DNA of 64,000 nucleotides from Bacillota bacterium (lineage in GTDB: Bacteria > Bacillota > Clostridia > Oscillospirales > Ruminococcaceae). The stretch is taken from assembly GCA_023418925.1 (NCBI GenBank), contig JAEZYS010000002.1, forward strand, positions 62,001 to 126,000, given 5' to 3'. Made by a program: the position numbers and the translations under genes. This document shows, one piece after another, positions 14,002 to 22,986 of this stretch. A model generated the notes under the pieces. That model was not told the DNA's origin. It saw only the letters and a list, made by a program, of their open reading frames with translations, and made no database searches. The number at the start of each line of letters is the position of its first letter. The first letter of the stretch is position 1.

Positions 14002-15390
14002 TTAAAGTGAATTTACAATTCTCTTGTAATGATGTCCTCTTTCTTCAAAGTTTCTATACAAATCAAAACTTGCACTTGCAGGAGAAAGTGTAACTATATC
14101 ACCGCTGACAGCATTTATCCTAGCACATTCCACAGCTTCTTCAAGTGTATTCACACGGATAACCCTGCAATTTTCTTCTGAATAACCAGGATAGTTTTTG
14201 ACCGCTTTTTCAATTTTATCAGCAGTAGCTCCAAGTAAAATCAAAAGTTTAACATTTCTATTAACTGGTTCTCCAAGTGGTTCATATGGAATCTTTTTAT
14301 CATATCCTCCTGCAATTACAATAAGCTTTTGATTAAAAGAATTCAAACCTGCTATTACTCTTGTAGGACTTGTAGCAATACTATCATTGTAGTATTTTAC
14401 TCCGTCAATTTCACATACAAACTCAATTCTATGTTCAACACCATTAAAATTTTTAGCTACATTAATAATTGTATCCTTAGAAACTTCTCCATAAACAGCC
14501 GATATTGCAGTTAGATAATTTTCTGTATTATGAATTCCTTTTATTCTTATATCATCCATATGAACAATTTTATCTGTTTTGCAATAATCATTAAAGCATA
14601 ACCAACCCTGTTCATCTAAAAAAGAGCCATACTCAGGTACGGATTTTCTTGAGAATTTAATTAATCTTCCTCTTACTAAATCAGAAAGCTTATTTGTTTC
14701 TTCATTATCAAGATTAAGTACAGTTTTGCTGAAAGCATTCTGATGAAGAATTAAATTTTTCTTACTGTCTATATACTCTTCCATTGTTCCATGTACATCA
14801 AGATGATTAGGAGAAATATTAGTTATAACAGCAACATCAGGTGATTTTCTCATTGAAATAAGCTGAAAGCTTGACAATTCTACTACTGCACAGTCATCAG
14901 GCTTAATTGATTCAATAACAGGAAGAAGTGCACGTCCGATGTTTCCACCCTTATGGACAGTCTTACCCTCACCTTGTAAAAACTCTGATATTAAAGTTGT
15001 TGTTGTGGTTTTTCCATCTGAACCTGTTACACCATATATTTTACAAGGGCATAACTCAAAAAAGACTTCCATTTCAGAAGTTACAGCAATACCCTTTTTT
15101 CTAGCTTCAGTAAGTACTGGATTATTATAGTACATTCCAGGAGTTCTGAAAATAACATCAAAATTAAATATTTCATCCAAGTAATTATCACCAAGAGATA
15201 TTCTGGCACCCATTTCAACAAATGTATCAGCTATCTCTCCAAGTTGTTCTTTATTTTTTTTATCACAAACGGTTACATTCAAACCCTTGTTCAAAAACAT
15301 CTTAATAAGGTCATTATGGCTTACACCCGTCCCAATAAAAGCAATTTTCTTGTTTTTTATATCATTAAAGAACTGTTCTGCTTTTGTCAT
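14002..15390 (-). CDS. murD: UDP-N-acetylmuramoylalanine--D-glutamate ligase
   Basis: 462 residues from the ATG behind GGAGG; upstream in-frame codons lack a site. Mur-ligase layout: N-terminal nucleotide-fold binding UDP (KKIAFIGTGVSHNDLI), central ATPase with P-loop VTGSDGKTTTTTL, VVELSSFQL, NISPNHLDVHGTMEEY, and C-terminal domain (GVEHRIEFV, YYNDSIATSPTRV, AGGYDKKI, LSPASASFDLY). It adds D-glutamate to UDP-MurNAc-L-Ala in peptidoglycan precursor synthesis in the cytoplasm. It is isolated here, not in a dcw cluster. Confidence 0.96.
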   Translation of the reverse strand: MTKAEQFFNDIKNKKIAFIGTGVSHNDLIKMFLNKGLNVTVCDKKNKEQLGEIADTFVEMGARISLGDNYLDEIFNFDVIFRTPGMYYNNPVLTEARKKGIAVTSEMEVFFELCPCKIYGVTGSDGKTTTTTLISEFLQGEGKTVHKGGNIGRALLPVIESIKPDDCAVVELSSFQLISMRKSPDVAVITNISPNHLDVHGTMEEYIDSKKNLILHQNAFSKTVLNLDNEETNKLSDLVRGRLIKFSRKSVPEYGSFLDEQGWLCFNDYCKTDKIVHMDDIRIKGIHNTENYLTAISAVYGEVSKDTIINVAKNFNGVEHRIEFVCEIDGVKYYNDSIATSPTRVIAGLNSFNQKLIVIAGGYDKKIPYEPLGEPVNRNVKLLILLGATADKIEKAVKNYPGYSEENCRVIRVNTLEEAVECARINAVSGDIVTLSPASASFDLYRNFEERGHHYKRIVNSL

Positions 15391-15520
15391 ATAAAATCCT
15401 CCGATAGTAAGCAATGTTAAAGCAGTGATATAAATCATTTAAACAATTTATAACACTGCTTTTATATTATATACAATTATTATAGAAATAGCAACTACTT
15501 TATAATTATTATACGAATAT

Positions 15521-17197
15521 TTAGTCTGGAATATAAGTAAATCTTGGCTTAATATTTCCATGATCATCAACATCTTCAAGGAACATATTTAATGGTCTTA
15601 CCCAAATAGTTGGTTTATCATAAATAGCCATATATACAACTTGTTCTTCTAATGTTTCGTGATCCTTTGCTACATTCAGAACAACATAGTCTCCACCCTT
15701 GAAATGTTTGTAATGCCCTCCAAGTACTATTTTTCTTCCTTCTGGGATTCCAACAGATGGTGTAATAATATTATTCAAAGAAACGTTCTCAATCACATCA
15801 GTTTTCTCCTCCGTTTTATTCGGTACATAATTGAAAGATGTACCATTTTCCTTTAATTCGTCGCATACAAGAATAATTGAACAATTCTGAGAAACTGTTA
15901 TAGATGCACGTCCGTTAATAGTATCATAATGCTTGCCTGTTAATCTGTCAGCCAATCTTCTGTATTTAGTATCAAAGTTGAAAGTATATTCATCATCACT
16001 GATATTAAGTCCAATATAAACTATCTCATCATTATATTCACGTTTAAATAAGAAGGTCTGATTTTTTAAATCTACATTCTCAAAAGAACCTATCTGAACA
16101 GGAATGCTGCTTTGTCTGATAGAGCCTAAAGCAGAAATATGCTTCAAAAGCCTTTCATCTCTGCTTGGAATGTCATACAATTCAATGCAAGGGCGTATCT
16201 GAACATCAGCATTAACCCCTTGGCCTTTCAGACCCATTATACCAAACTCACTTCCATAATAAATTGAAGGTATACCTTTCATCATAAATAGCAAAGTATA
16301 GCAACAATATATATGATCCTGGTTTTTAAGAACTGATGCAATTCTTGACACATCATGATTATCTAGAAAATTGTACAGATATAGATTTCCATATTGATTA
16401 TTCTGGTACTCAATAGAATGTGCAATTTCAAAATAATTTCTGTCATTATGAGAACTGTATATGCCCTTATAGCACTGATAATTTGTGACACTGTCAAACA
16501 TTTCGTCATTAGCCCACTTACCATAATTTCCATGAATAATTTCACCCACTAGCCAAAAATCAGGCTTAAGCGATTTGGTAAATGTATGTACCTTTTTTAT
16601 AAACTCATCAGTAAGGCAATCTGCTGCGTCAAATCTTATTCCATCAATATCCCAATTTTGAATCCACACTTTAATTGCGGATAATAAGTAATCTGTAACC
16701 TCAGGATTATTAAGATTAAGTTTAACTAGATTATAGCATCCATTCCATCCTTCGTAAGAGAAATGATCATTATAAGGAGATCTGCAATTAAAATTCAACC
16801 CTGAAATCCAGCCACAGTATTTAGAACTCTGACCATTCTCAATTATATCCTTAAAAGCAAAATGATCCCTGCCGATATGATTAAAAACACCATCAAGAAC
16901 AATTCTGAAACTATTTTCATGCAAAAGTGAACATACTTTAGTAAAATCATCATTAGATCCTAATCTTCTATCAATAGTAATATAATCCGTTGTATCATAA
17001 CCATGTTCAACAGATTCAAATACAGGTCCTAAATAAATAGTATTAACATTTATATATTTGAGATGGGTCATCCATTCTAGTAATTTCTCAATTCGATTTA
17101 TACTTTTTTCTGGAGCATCACTATTAAACTGCTCACATCCACAAAACCCTAAAGGGTAAATGTGATAAACTACAGCTTCTTCAATCCAATGACTCAT
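15521..17197 (-). CDS. GH13 alpha-glucan hydrolase fused to a C-terminal DUF1653 domain
   Basis: 558 residues from the ATG behind GAGGTG. No signal peptide, so cytoplasmic. The GH13 barrel shows all four regions: DGVFNHIG (about 102-109), GIRFDAADC with the nucleophile Asp190, LVGEIIHG with the acid Glu219, and FLDNHDVS (about 277-284). A linker follows the barrel's C-terminal beta domain, and the last roughly 70 residues (GGHYKHFKGGDYVVLNVAKD...VRPLNMFLEDV...PRFTYI) are a DUF1653 domain, normally a stand-alone small protein. The enzyme likely trims imported malto-oligosaccharides or glycogen. Exact specificity cannot be read from sequence. Confidence 0.9.
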   Translation of the reverse strand: MSHWIEEAVVYHIYPLGFCGCEQFNSDAPEKSINRIEKLLEWMTHLKYINVNTIYLGPVFESVEHGYDTTDYITIDRRLGSNDDFTKVCSLLHENSFRIVLDGVFNHIGRDHFAFKDIIENGQSSKYCGWISGLNFNCRSPYNDHFSYEGWNGCYNLVKLNLNNPEVTDYLLSAIKVWIQNWDIDGIRFDAADCLTDEFIKKVHTFTKSLKPDFWLVGEIIHGNYGKWANDEMFDSVTNYQCYKGIYSSHNDRNYFEIAHSIEYQNNQYGNLYLYNFLDNHDVSRIASVLKNQDHIYCCYTLLFMMKGIPSIYYGSEFGIMGLKGQGVNADVQIRPCIELYDIPSRDERLLKHISALGSIRQSSIPVQIGSFENVDLKNQTFLFKREYNDEIVYIGLNISDDEYTFNFDTKYRRLADRLTGKHYDTINGRASITVSQNCSIILVCDELKENGTSFNYVPNKTEEKTDVIENVSLNNIITPSVGIPEGRKIVLGGHYKHFKGGDYVVLNVAKDHETLEEQVVYMAIYDKPTIWVRPLNMFLEDVDDHGNIKPRFTYIPD

Positions 17198-17262
17198 TCT
17201 TAACACCTCATTTATATGTTAATAATATAATAACATATAAAAATAATATTTACAACACAAAT

Positions 17263-17294
17263 AAAGTGCCTTAACAAACAATTTAAGACACCTT
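17263..17294 (-). terminator. Terminator of the histidine operon
   Basis: Minus strand AAGGTGTCTTAA-ATTGTTTG-TTAAGGCACTTT, a 12-pair stem with GU pairs, 6 bases after the hisE stop codon. The T-run is short. Confidence 0.6.
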
Positions 17295-17300
17295 AATAAT

Positions 17301-17624
17301 CTATGAGTTTTTATCAGTTGCGTGAAATGTTTTAAGATTACCGATTTTTTTGCTTCGTTCATCAAGAACTTCTTCAACCTCTGCAAAATCTAGTCCTTGT
17401 TCTGCACACAAAACCATTATATGATACATAAGATCAGCAATTTCATTTTTAAGTTCATCATTATCTTGATTTTTTGCAGCAATTATCATTTCTGAACACT
17501 CTTCACCGCACTTTTTGCAGATTTTGTCAACACCCTTTGAAAATAAGTAGCAGGTATATGAACCCTCTTCAAATTTATCTTTTCTTGACATTACAACTTT
17601 GTATAAATCCTGTAGTACACTCAT
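17301..17624 (-). CDS. hisE: Phosphoribosyl-ATP pyrophosphatase
   Basis: 107 residues of the MazG-like all-helical family: GSYTCYLFSKGVDKICKKCGEE, then EIADLMYHIMVLC with the acidic residues that bind magnesium. It hydrolyses PR-ATP to PR-AMP, step two of histidine synthesis. Last gene of the operon, 11 bases after hisI. In many bacteria HisI and HisE are fused; here they are separate. Confidence 0.95.
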   Translation of the reverse strand: MSVLQDLYKVVMSRKDKFEEGSYTCYLFSKGVDKICKKCGEECSEMIIAAKNQDNDELKNEIADLMYHIMVLCAEQGLDFAEVEEVLDERSKKIGNLKTFHATDKNS

Positions 17625-17635
17625 AAATATTCTCC

Positions 17636-17950
17636 TTACATAATTCTATTAAAAAAGCATGAGTATGAACCAGTATGACAAGCATTACCTATCTGTTCAA
17701 CCTTGACAAGAAGGGTATCATTATCACAATCACCATAAATTTCTATGACTTTTTGTAAATGCCCTGAAGTTGCACCCTTGTTCCACAGTTCCTGTCTTGA
17801 ACGGCTCCAAAACCAGGTATAACCAGTTTCTAGAGTTTTTTGCATACTTTCTCGGTTCATATAAGCAAGCATTAATACCTCATTATTTTTTACATCCTGA
17901 ACAACAGCAGGTATTAAATCAGACTTAACAAAATATTTATCCAGATCCAT
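17636..17950 (-). CDS. hisI: Phosphoribosyl-AMP cyclohydrolase
   Basis: 104 residues: VQDVKNNEVLMLAYMNRES, TGYTWFWSRSRQELWNKGATSGH, and the metal ligands CDNDTLL...C and CHTGSYSCF. Opens the adenine ring of PR-AMP, step three. Its start overlaps the hisF stop by one base. Confidence 0.96.
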   Translation of the reverse strand: MDLDKYFVKSDLIPAVVQDVKNNEVLMLAYMNRESMQKTLETGYTWFWSRSRQELWNKGATSGHLQKVIEIYGDCDNDTLLVKVEQIGNACHTGSYSCFFNRIM

Positions 17951-18720
17951 TATATAAATTCCTTTACTCTTACTGGTATGTTATTTTTCTTCAATTCTTC
18001 CTTAACTTGACTTACAGTCAGCTCCTTATAATGAAAAAGTGAAGCCGCAAGTGCAGCAGATGCATTTGTCTGCTTAAAAACATCCGTAAAGTGTTCAAGC
18101 TTTCCGCACCCTCCACTTGCAATTACCGGTATTTTTACAACATTGCATACTGCATTAAGCATTTCAATATCAAATCCACCCTTAACACCATCTGTATCCA
18201 TTGATGTAAGAAGTATTTCCCCGGCGCCAAGTTCTTCGGCTTTCTTTGCCCACTCGATAGCATCAAGTCCAGTATCTATTCTTCCGCCGTTAATTACAAC
18301 AGTATAATGACCATCTTCACATTTCTTTGCATCAATAGCAACAACTACACATTGGCAACCAAATATATCAGACGCTTCCTTTATAAGCTGTGAGTTTTTA
18401 ACCGCAGAAGAATTGATTGAAACCTTATCAGCGCCAGCCCTTAATGTATCTTTGAAATCATCTATAGTTCTTATTCCACCACCAACAGTTAGTGGTACAA
18501 ATACTTCTTTAGCTGTATTTTTTACAACATCAAGCATAGTTCCCCTACCTTCATGTGAAGCGGTAATGTCAAGGAAAACAATTTCATCAGCACCCTGACG
18601 ATCATATTCTTTTGCACATTCAACGGGATCACCAACCTCTTTAATGCCTATAAAGTTAATTCCCTTTACAACCTTACCTTCCCTTACATCGAGGCAAGGT
18701 ATAATTCTTTTTGCTAACAT
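17950..18720 (-). CDS. hisF: Imidazole glycerol phosphate synthase cyclase subunit
   Basis: 256 residues, a full TIM barrel. The catalytic aspartates are in PCLDVREGKVVKG near the N-terminus and LLTSMDTDGVKGGFD, and the phosphate loops are TVGGGIRT and IASGGCGK. It uses ammonia from HisH to form IGP and AICAR. It follows hisH by 20 bases with no hisA between them, although hisA usually lies at this place in the operon. Confidence 0.97.
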   Translation of the reverse strand: MLAKRIIPCLDVREGKVVKGINFIGIKEVGDPVECAKEYDRQGADEIVFLDITASHEGRGTMLDVVKNTAKEVFVPLTVGGGIRTIDDFKDTLRAGADKVSINSSAVKNSQLIKEASDIFGCQCVVVAIDAKKCEDGHYTVVINGGRIDTGLDAIEWAKKAEELGAGEILLTSMDTDGVKGGFDIEMLNAVCNVVKIPVIASGGCGKLEHFTDVFKQTNASAALAASLFHYKELTVSQVKEELKKNNIPVRVKEFI

Positions 18721-18740
18721 ACTATCAGCCTTTCTGTTTA

Positions 18741-19340
18741 TTATATCAGCGAAGCAAAGTTTTTCAAAATTCTCAAACCTACATCACTGCTTTTTTCAGG
18801 ATGAAATTGTGCTCCGTAGATTGTTCCCTTATTTACAAGTGCTGTAACCCTTCCTGAGTAATCACAATACGCAGATATATCCTTGTCATCACATTTTGCA
18901 GCATATGAATGTACAAAATATACATACTCATCATCTGTTAAGCCATTTAGTAGTGTACAGTCATTTTGCTTTACAAGCTTATTCCATCCCATATGAGGAA
19001 CTGACATTCCCGGGGCAATAATTTTTTCTACTGTTCCCTCTATTAGTCCAAGTCCAGAAGTTTCTTCAAACTCATATCCAGTATCAAACAAAAGTTGCAT
19101 ACCAAGACAAACACCAAGAAAAGGTTTTTTGACTGCTTCACTTTTAATTATATCTATGAGACCAAAGTCTGACAACTTTTTCATTGCAGCTGGAAATGCT
19201 CCAACTCCCGGCAAAATAATTGCATCCGAGTTTTGTATTTCTTTAATATCATTAGTCAACTTATTCTTAAGACCAAGAAAATCAAGTGCATTTTTCACAC
19301 TGAAAATGTTACCAGCACCATAATCAATTATAGCAATCAT
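18741..19340 (-). CDS. hisH: Imidazole glycerol phosphate synthase glutaminase subunit
   Basis: 199 residues, a class I glutamine amidotransferase: LPGVGAFPAAM, FLGVCLGMQLLFD (nucleophile Cys), and QFHPEKS (catalytic His and Glu). It supplies ammonia to HisF. Starts one base inside the hisB stop, indicating coupling. Confidence 0.97.
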   Translation of the reverse strand: MIAIIDYGAGNIFSVKNALDFLGLKNKLTNDIKEIQNSDAIILPGVGAFPAAMKKLSDFGLIDIIKSEAVKKPFLGVCLGMQLLFDTGYEFEETSGLGLIEGTVEKIIAPGMSVPHMGWNKLVKQNDCTLLNGLTDDEYVYFVHSYAAKCDDKDISAYCDYSGRVTALVNKGTIYGAQFHPEKSSDVGLRILKNFASLI

Positions 19341-19918
19341 TACAATACACCCTTCGTAGATAAAATGCTGTCTCCCTTTATTTCTTTTGCTGTTTTTAGT
19401 GCGTGTGCAACAGCCTTAAAGATTGCTTCAATTGCATGGTGATCATTTTTACCATATTCTTTTTTTATATGTAATGTAATTCCTGCATTATGTGCAAAGG
19501 CTCTGAAGAATTCTTCTGTCAGGCAAGTATCAAATTCACCGACTTTATCATCAGAAAAAGTTGCATCAAACACAAGAAATGGACGGTTACTGATATCAAG
19601 GCAAGCAAATCCCAGGCTTTCATCCATTGGGATGAATGATGTACCATATCTTGTAATGCCTTTCATATCGCCAATTGCTTCCTTAAAGACTTGTCCAAGA
19701 ACAATTCCTGTATCCTCAACTGTATGGTGACAATCTACATTTAGATCGCCTGATACCTTAAGATTCATATCTATACTACTATGTACAGCAAGAGCAGTAA
19801 GCATATGATCAAAAAAACCTATGCCAGTAGAAATGCTGTTCTCCCCAACACCTTCAAGATTGATAGAACATACTATATTAGTTTCCCTTGTTTCTCTTTT
19901 TACTTCCGCACATCTCAT
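19340..19918 (-). CDS. hisB: Imidazoleglycerol-phosphate dehydratase
   Basis: 192 residues from the second in-frame ATG, which has an AAAGGA site; the first ATG, six codons earlier, lacks one. It is the single-function dehydratase (no phosphatase domain): AEVKRETRETNIVC, GFFDHMLTALAVH, DCHHTVEDTGIV, and a second metal motif NDHHAIEAIFKAVA. The histidinol-phosphatase step must come from a gene elsewhere. Confidence 0.96.
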   Translation of the reverse strand: MRCAEVKRETRETNIVCSINLEGVGENSISTGIGFFDHMLTALAVHSSIDMNLKVSGDLNVDCHHTVEDTGIVLGQVFKEAIGDMKGITRYGTSFIPMDESLGFACLDISNRPFLVFDATFSDDKVGEFDTCLTEEFFRAFAHNAGITLHIKKEYGKNDHHAIEAIFKAVAHALKTAKEIKGDSILSTKGVL

Positions 19919-19939
19919 ACTCTTCGTTCCTTTCATAAC

Positions 19940-21001
19940 TCAGGAAATGCTTTTTAAGATATCTTCAAGTGCTTTTATCAATTCTATATTTTCATCCTCA
20001 CTGCCTGTATTAATTCTTAAATATCCATCAAAGCACCTAATCGCTATAGATTTATTAAGTAGCTCCGTGTAAATGCATTTTGCTTTACACGTTTTAATGA
20101 ATACAAAATTAGTTACAGAATCGTATATTTTTTCTATGCAAGGATAAATAACAGATAATTGTTTCAGTTCTCTAAGTAAGTTCTCTTTATTTGCTACTAT
20201 CTGTTCAATATTTGCCTTAAAAAGCTCTTCTTCTGTTAGAACAGCACAGCCAATTGCCTGGGAAACTGAATCTGTGTTATATGGTGATTTTACAGTTCTT
20301 AACATAGAAGTAATTTTTTTGCCTGCAACAGCAAATCCTAGACGAATAGCTGCAAGGCCGATAGCCTTGGAACAAGTCTTGAGTATAATCAGATTGTCAA
20401 AATTGTCAGCCATTTCAATGATACTCTGGCTCCAGAAATCCATATAAGCTTCATCAAGAATTACAAGACATGAAACACTTTGTATCAATCTGATTATATC
20501 ATTTTTATTTATACCTAAAGATGTTGGATTGCACGGGTTTGAGAATATAAGTGCTTTTATATTGTTATTGTTACAATAATTTATTATTTCATCTACACCA
20601 ATTTTAAGATCTTCATTCTTTTTCAGAACATGAACATCAAGCTCATAAAGTTTCCCATAAAATGCATACATTGAAAAATCAGGAGCAAGTGTCAGAACAG
20701 AATCTCCTTTTTCAAGAAAACAACTTGATATTACACTAATAAGTTCATCGGAACCATTTCCAGCAGTAACATTGTCAACAGATATATTATAGAGTTTTGC
20801 AAAAGATTCAGATACTTTTTTTGCAAGCGGATCAGGGTATCTATTAAAATAAATATCCTTGATTGAAGAACATATCTTGTCGTTCAGCTTATCATTTATA
20901 TTTATATATGACTCGTTAGCATCTAGTCTGATTTTGTAGTTCCCCTCTATAGGATCATATGCCTGAATAGTCTGAAGCTTATCTGCAAGATTATATGACA
21001 T
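19940..21001 (-). CDS. hisC: Histidinol-phosphate aminotransferase
   Basis: 353 residues, class I/II fold: IRLDANESYI, NRYPDPLA, TAGNGSDELISVI, SNPCNPTSLGI, VILDEAYMDFW, and KTCSKAIGLAAIRLGFAV with the Schiff-base lysine. Transfers an amino group from glutamate to imidazole acetol phosphate. Two to three bases from hisB and 24 from hisD. Confidence 0.96.
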   Translation of the reverse strand: MSYNLADKLQTIQAYDPIEGNYKIRLDANESYININDKLNDKICSSIKDIYFNRYPDPLAKKVSESFAKLYNISVDNVTAGNGSDELISVISSCFLEKGDSVLTLAPDFSMYAFYGKLYELDVHVLKKNEDLKIGVDEIINYCNNNNIKALIFSNPCNPTSLGINKNDIIRLIQSVSCLVILDEAYMDFWSQSIIEMADNFDNLIILKTCSKAIGLAAIRLGFAVAGKKITSMLRTVKSPYNTDSVSQAIGCAVLTEEELFKANIEQIVANKENLLRELKQLSVIYPCIEKIYDSVTNFVFIKTCKAKCIYTELLNKSIAIRCFDGYLRINTGSEDENIELIKALEDILKSIS

Positions 21002-21025
21002 GATTAATTGCTCCTTAAATGTAAT

Positions 21026-22315
21026 TTATTTTTCAAATCTTACCTTTACAGCATTTGCATGAGCAGTAAGCCCTTCTTTTTCTGCTATACAAACAATATC
21101 ATCTTTAGCATCAAGCAATGCCTGTTCTGTATAATAAATAAAGCTTGATCTCTTAGTAAAGCTGTTTACAGATAAAGGAGAGAAAAATCTTGCTGTTCCA
21201 CTTGTAGGAAGAACATGGTTAGGTCCTGCAAAATAATCACCGAGAGGTTCAGTTGCATACTGCCCGAGGAAAATTGAGCCAGCATTCTCAAGTTTACCAA
21301 GCTGTTCCATAGGGTTTGCTACCTGAACTTCAAGGTGTTCCGGAGCAAGTTCGTTTGCAAGTTCAATTGCGCAATCAATACAGTCTGTAACTATAACTGC
21401 ACCAAAATCATTAAGTGATTTTTCGATTATTTCTTTCCTTGAAAGATTAGCCATCTGACGTTCAAGTTCTTTAATGGTTTCATCAGCAATCTTTTCACTT
21501 GTAGTAATAAGGATAGATGATGCCAGAAAATCATGCTCTGCCTGTGACATAAGATCAGCTGCAAGATACTTCGGATTAGCTGTTTCATCAGCTAATATAA
21601 GTATTTCGCTAGGTCCGGCAATCATATCTATATCAACCTGACCGTAAAGAAGCTTTTTAGCTGTTGCAACATAAATGTTGCCAGGTCCAACTATTTTATC
21701 TACCTTAGGTATTGATTCTGTACCATAAGCAAGAGCAGCAATTGCCTGAGCGCCGCCTGCAAGAAATACTCTGTCTACACCGCAAATAGAAGCAGCAACA
21801 AGAATATCTTTGTTTGGCTTTCCATCCTTTTGTGGAGGTGTAACCATGATTATTTCCTTAACACCAGCAATTTTTGCAGGAATAGCATTCATCAGTACAG
21901 ACGAAGGATATGCTGCTGTGCCGCCAGGAACGTAAAGACCAACACGGTTAAGTCCACGAACTTTTTGTCCAAGCATTACTCCGTTTAATTTAGCATTAAT
22001 AAAGCCTTGTTCTTTCTGCCTGTGGTGAAAATCAGCTATATTTTCCATAGCATCAAGAAGAGCATTGACGAAATCTTCATCTGCCTCTTCAAGAGCGTCA
22101 TGAATTTCATCCAAAGGAACTTCATAAAATTCAGGAAGCTTCCCATCAAATTTAAGTGTATAATCATTAACAGCTTTGTCGCCATTTTCCTTAACATTAT
22201 CAATTATTTCAGAAACAATAGCTGAAACTTTCTTGTTTGTATCGCCGTTGCGCTTTTCAACTTCTTTTAAAAATGCAACTTCACTTGTACCATTTGCAAT
22301 AATTTTTCTTATCAT
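21026..22315 (-). CDS. hisD: Histidinol dehydrogenase
   Basis: 429 residues from the ATG 10 bases past GAAAGG. Motifs: GGTAAYPSSVLMNAIPAKIA, IVGPGNIYVATAKK, DMIAGPSEILILAD, MSQAEHD and EHLEVQVANP, with zinc ligands Gln/His in QAEHD. It catalyses the last two oxidations to L-histidine. Typical length for the family. Confidence 0.97.
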   Translation of the reverse strand: MIRKIIANGTSEVAFLKEVEKRNGDTNKKVSAIVSEIIDNVKENGDKAVNDYTLKFDGKLPEFYEVPLDEIHDALEEADEDFVNALLDAMENIADFHHRQKEQGFINAKLNGVMLGQKVRGLNRVGLYVPGGTAAYPSSVLMNAIPAKIAGVKEIIMVTPPQKDGKPNKDILVAASICGVDRVFLAGGAQAIAALAYGTESIPKVDKIVGPGNIYVATAKKLLYGQVDIDMIAGPSEILILADETANPKYLAADLMSQAEHDFLASSILITTSEKIADETIKELERQMANLSRKEIIEKSLNDFGAVIVTDCIDCAIELANELAPEHLEVQVANPMEQLGKLENAGSIFLGQYATEPLGDYFAGPNHVLPTSGTARFFSPLSVNSFTKRSSFIYYTEQALLDAKDDIVCIAEKEGLTAHANAVKVRFEK

Positions 22316-22350
22316 TAAAATCAAACCTTTCAGTAGGAAATATATAATAT

Positions 22351-22986
22351 TTATATATTTGATTCAATTTGCTGTATCAGACTTTCTATTTCATTCTGTC
22401 TAAGCTTTAAACTGACAGTATTGACAATCATTCTTGCAGAAATCTGTGCAACATCTTCAAATACTTCTAGCCCATTTTCCTTAAGAGTAGTACCAGTTTC
22501 AACTATATCAACTATACCATCAGATAATTCGAGGAGAGGTGCTAGTTCAACGCTTCCCTCAATCTTAACTATATCAACATCCATGCCTTTCTTTTCAAAG
22601 AAATTTCTTGAAACATTAGGGTATTTTGTTGCAATAGTCTTTACATCATATCCTTCATAGAAATTGTCACCTTTTTTACCTGCTAGTGCAAATTTACATT
22701 TACCAAATTTTAAATCTACAAGTTCAAAAAATTTCCCGTCCATTTCCATTATTGTGTCTTTTCCAACAACACCCATATCGCATACACCATGTTCAACATA
22801 TGTAATAACATCTGCAGCCTTTGCAAGTACAACTTCAATATTGTCGCCTACAGGAAGGATGAGCTTTCTGCCTTTTTCATGAACAGCGGTACAGTCATAA
22901 CCTATCTTTTCAAGAAGTGCAACTGTATCTTTTTCAAGTCTTCCCTTAGTAAGAGCTATTCTTAATGGTCTGACATCATTACTCAT
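22351..22986 (-). CDS. hisG: ATP phosphoribosyltransferase, short form catalytic subunit
   Basis: 211 residues from an ATG that overlaps the hisZ stop (ATGAGTAA) and has a GGAGG site. Motifs: RIALTKGRLEKDTVALL, VGVVGKDTIME and DIVETGTTLKENGL (PRPP-binding). It is the short HisG, which lacks the C-terminal regulatory domain and needs HisZ, encoded immediately upstream. First committed step and feedback-control point of the pathway. Confidence 0.96.
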   Translation of the reverse strand: MSNDVRPLRIALTKGRLEKDTVALLEKIGYDCTAVHEKGRKLILPVGDNIEVVLAKAADVITYVEHGVCDMGVVGKDTIMEMDGKFFELVDLKFGKCKFALAGKKGDNFYEGYDVKTIATKYPNVSRNFFEKKGMDVDIVKIEGSVELAPLLELSDGIVDIVETGTTLKENGLEVFEDVAQISARMIVNTVSLKLRQNEIESLIQQIESNI

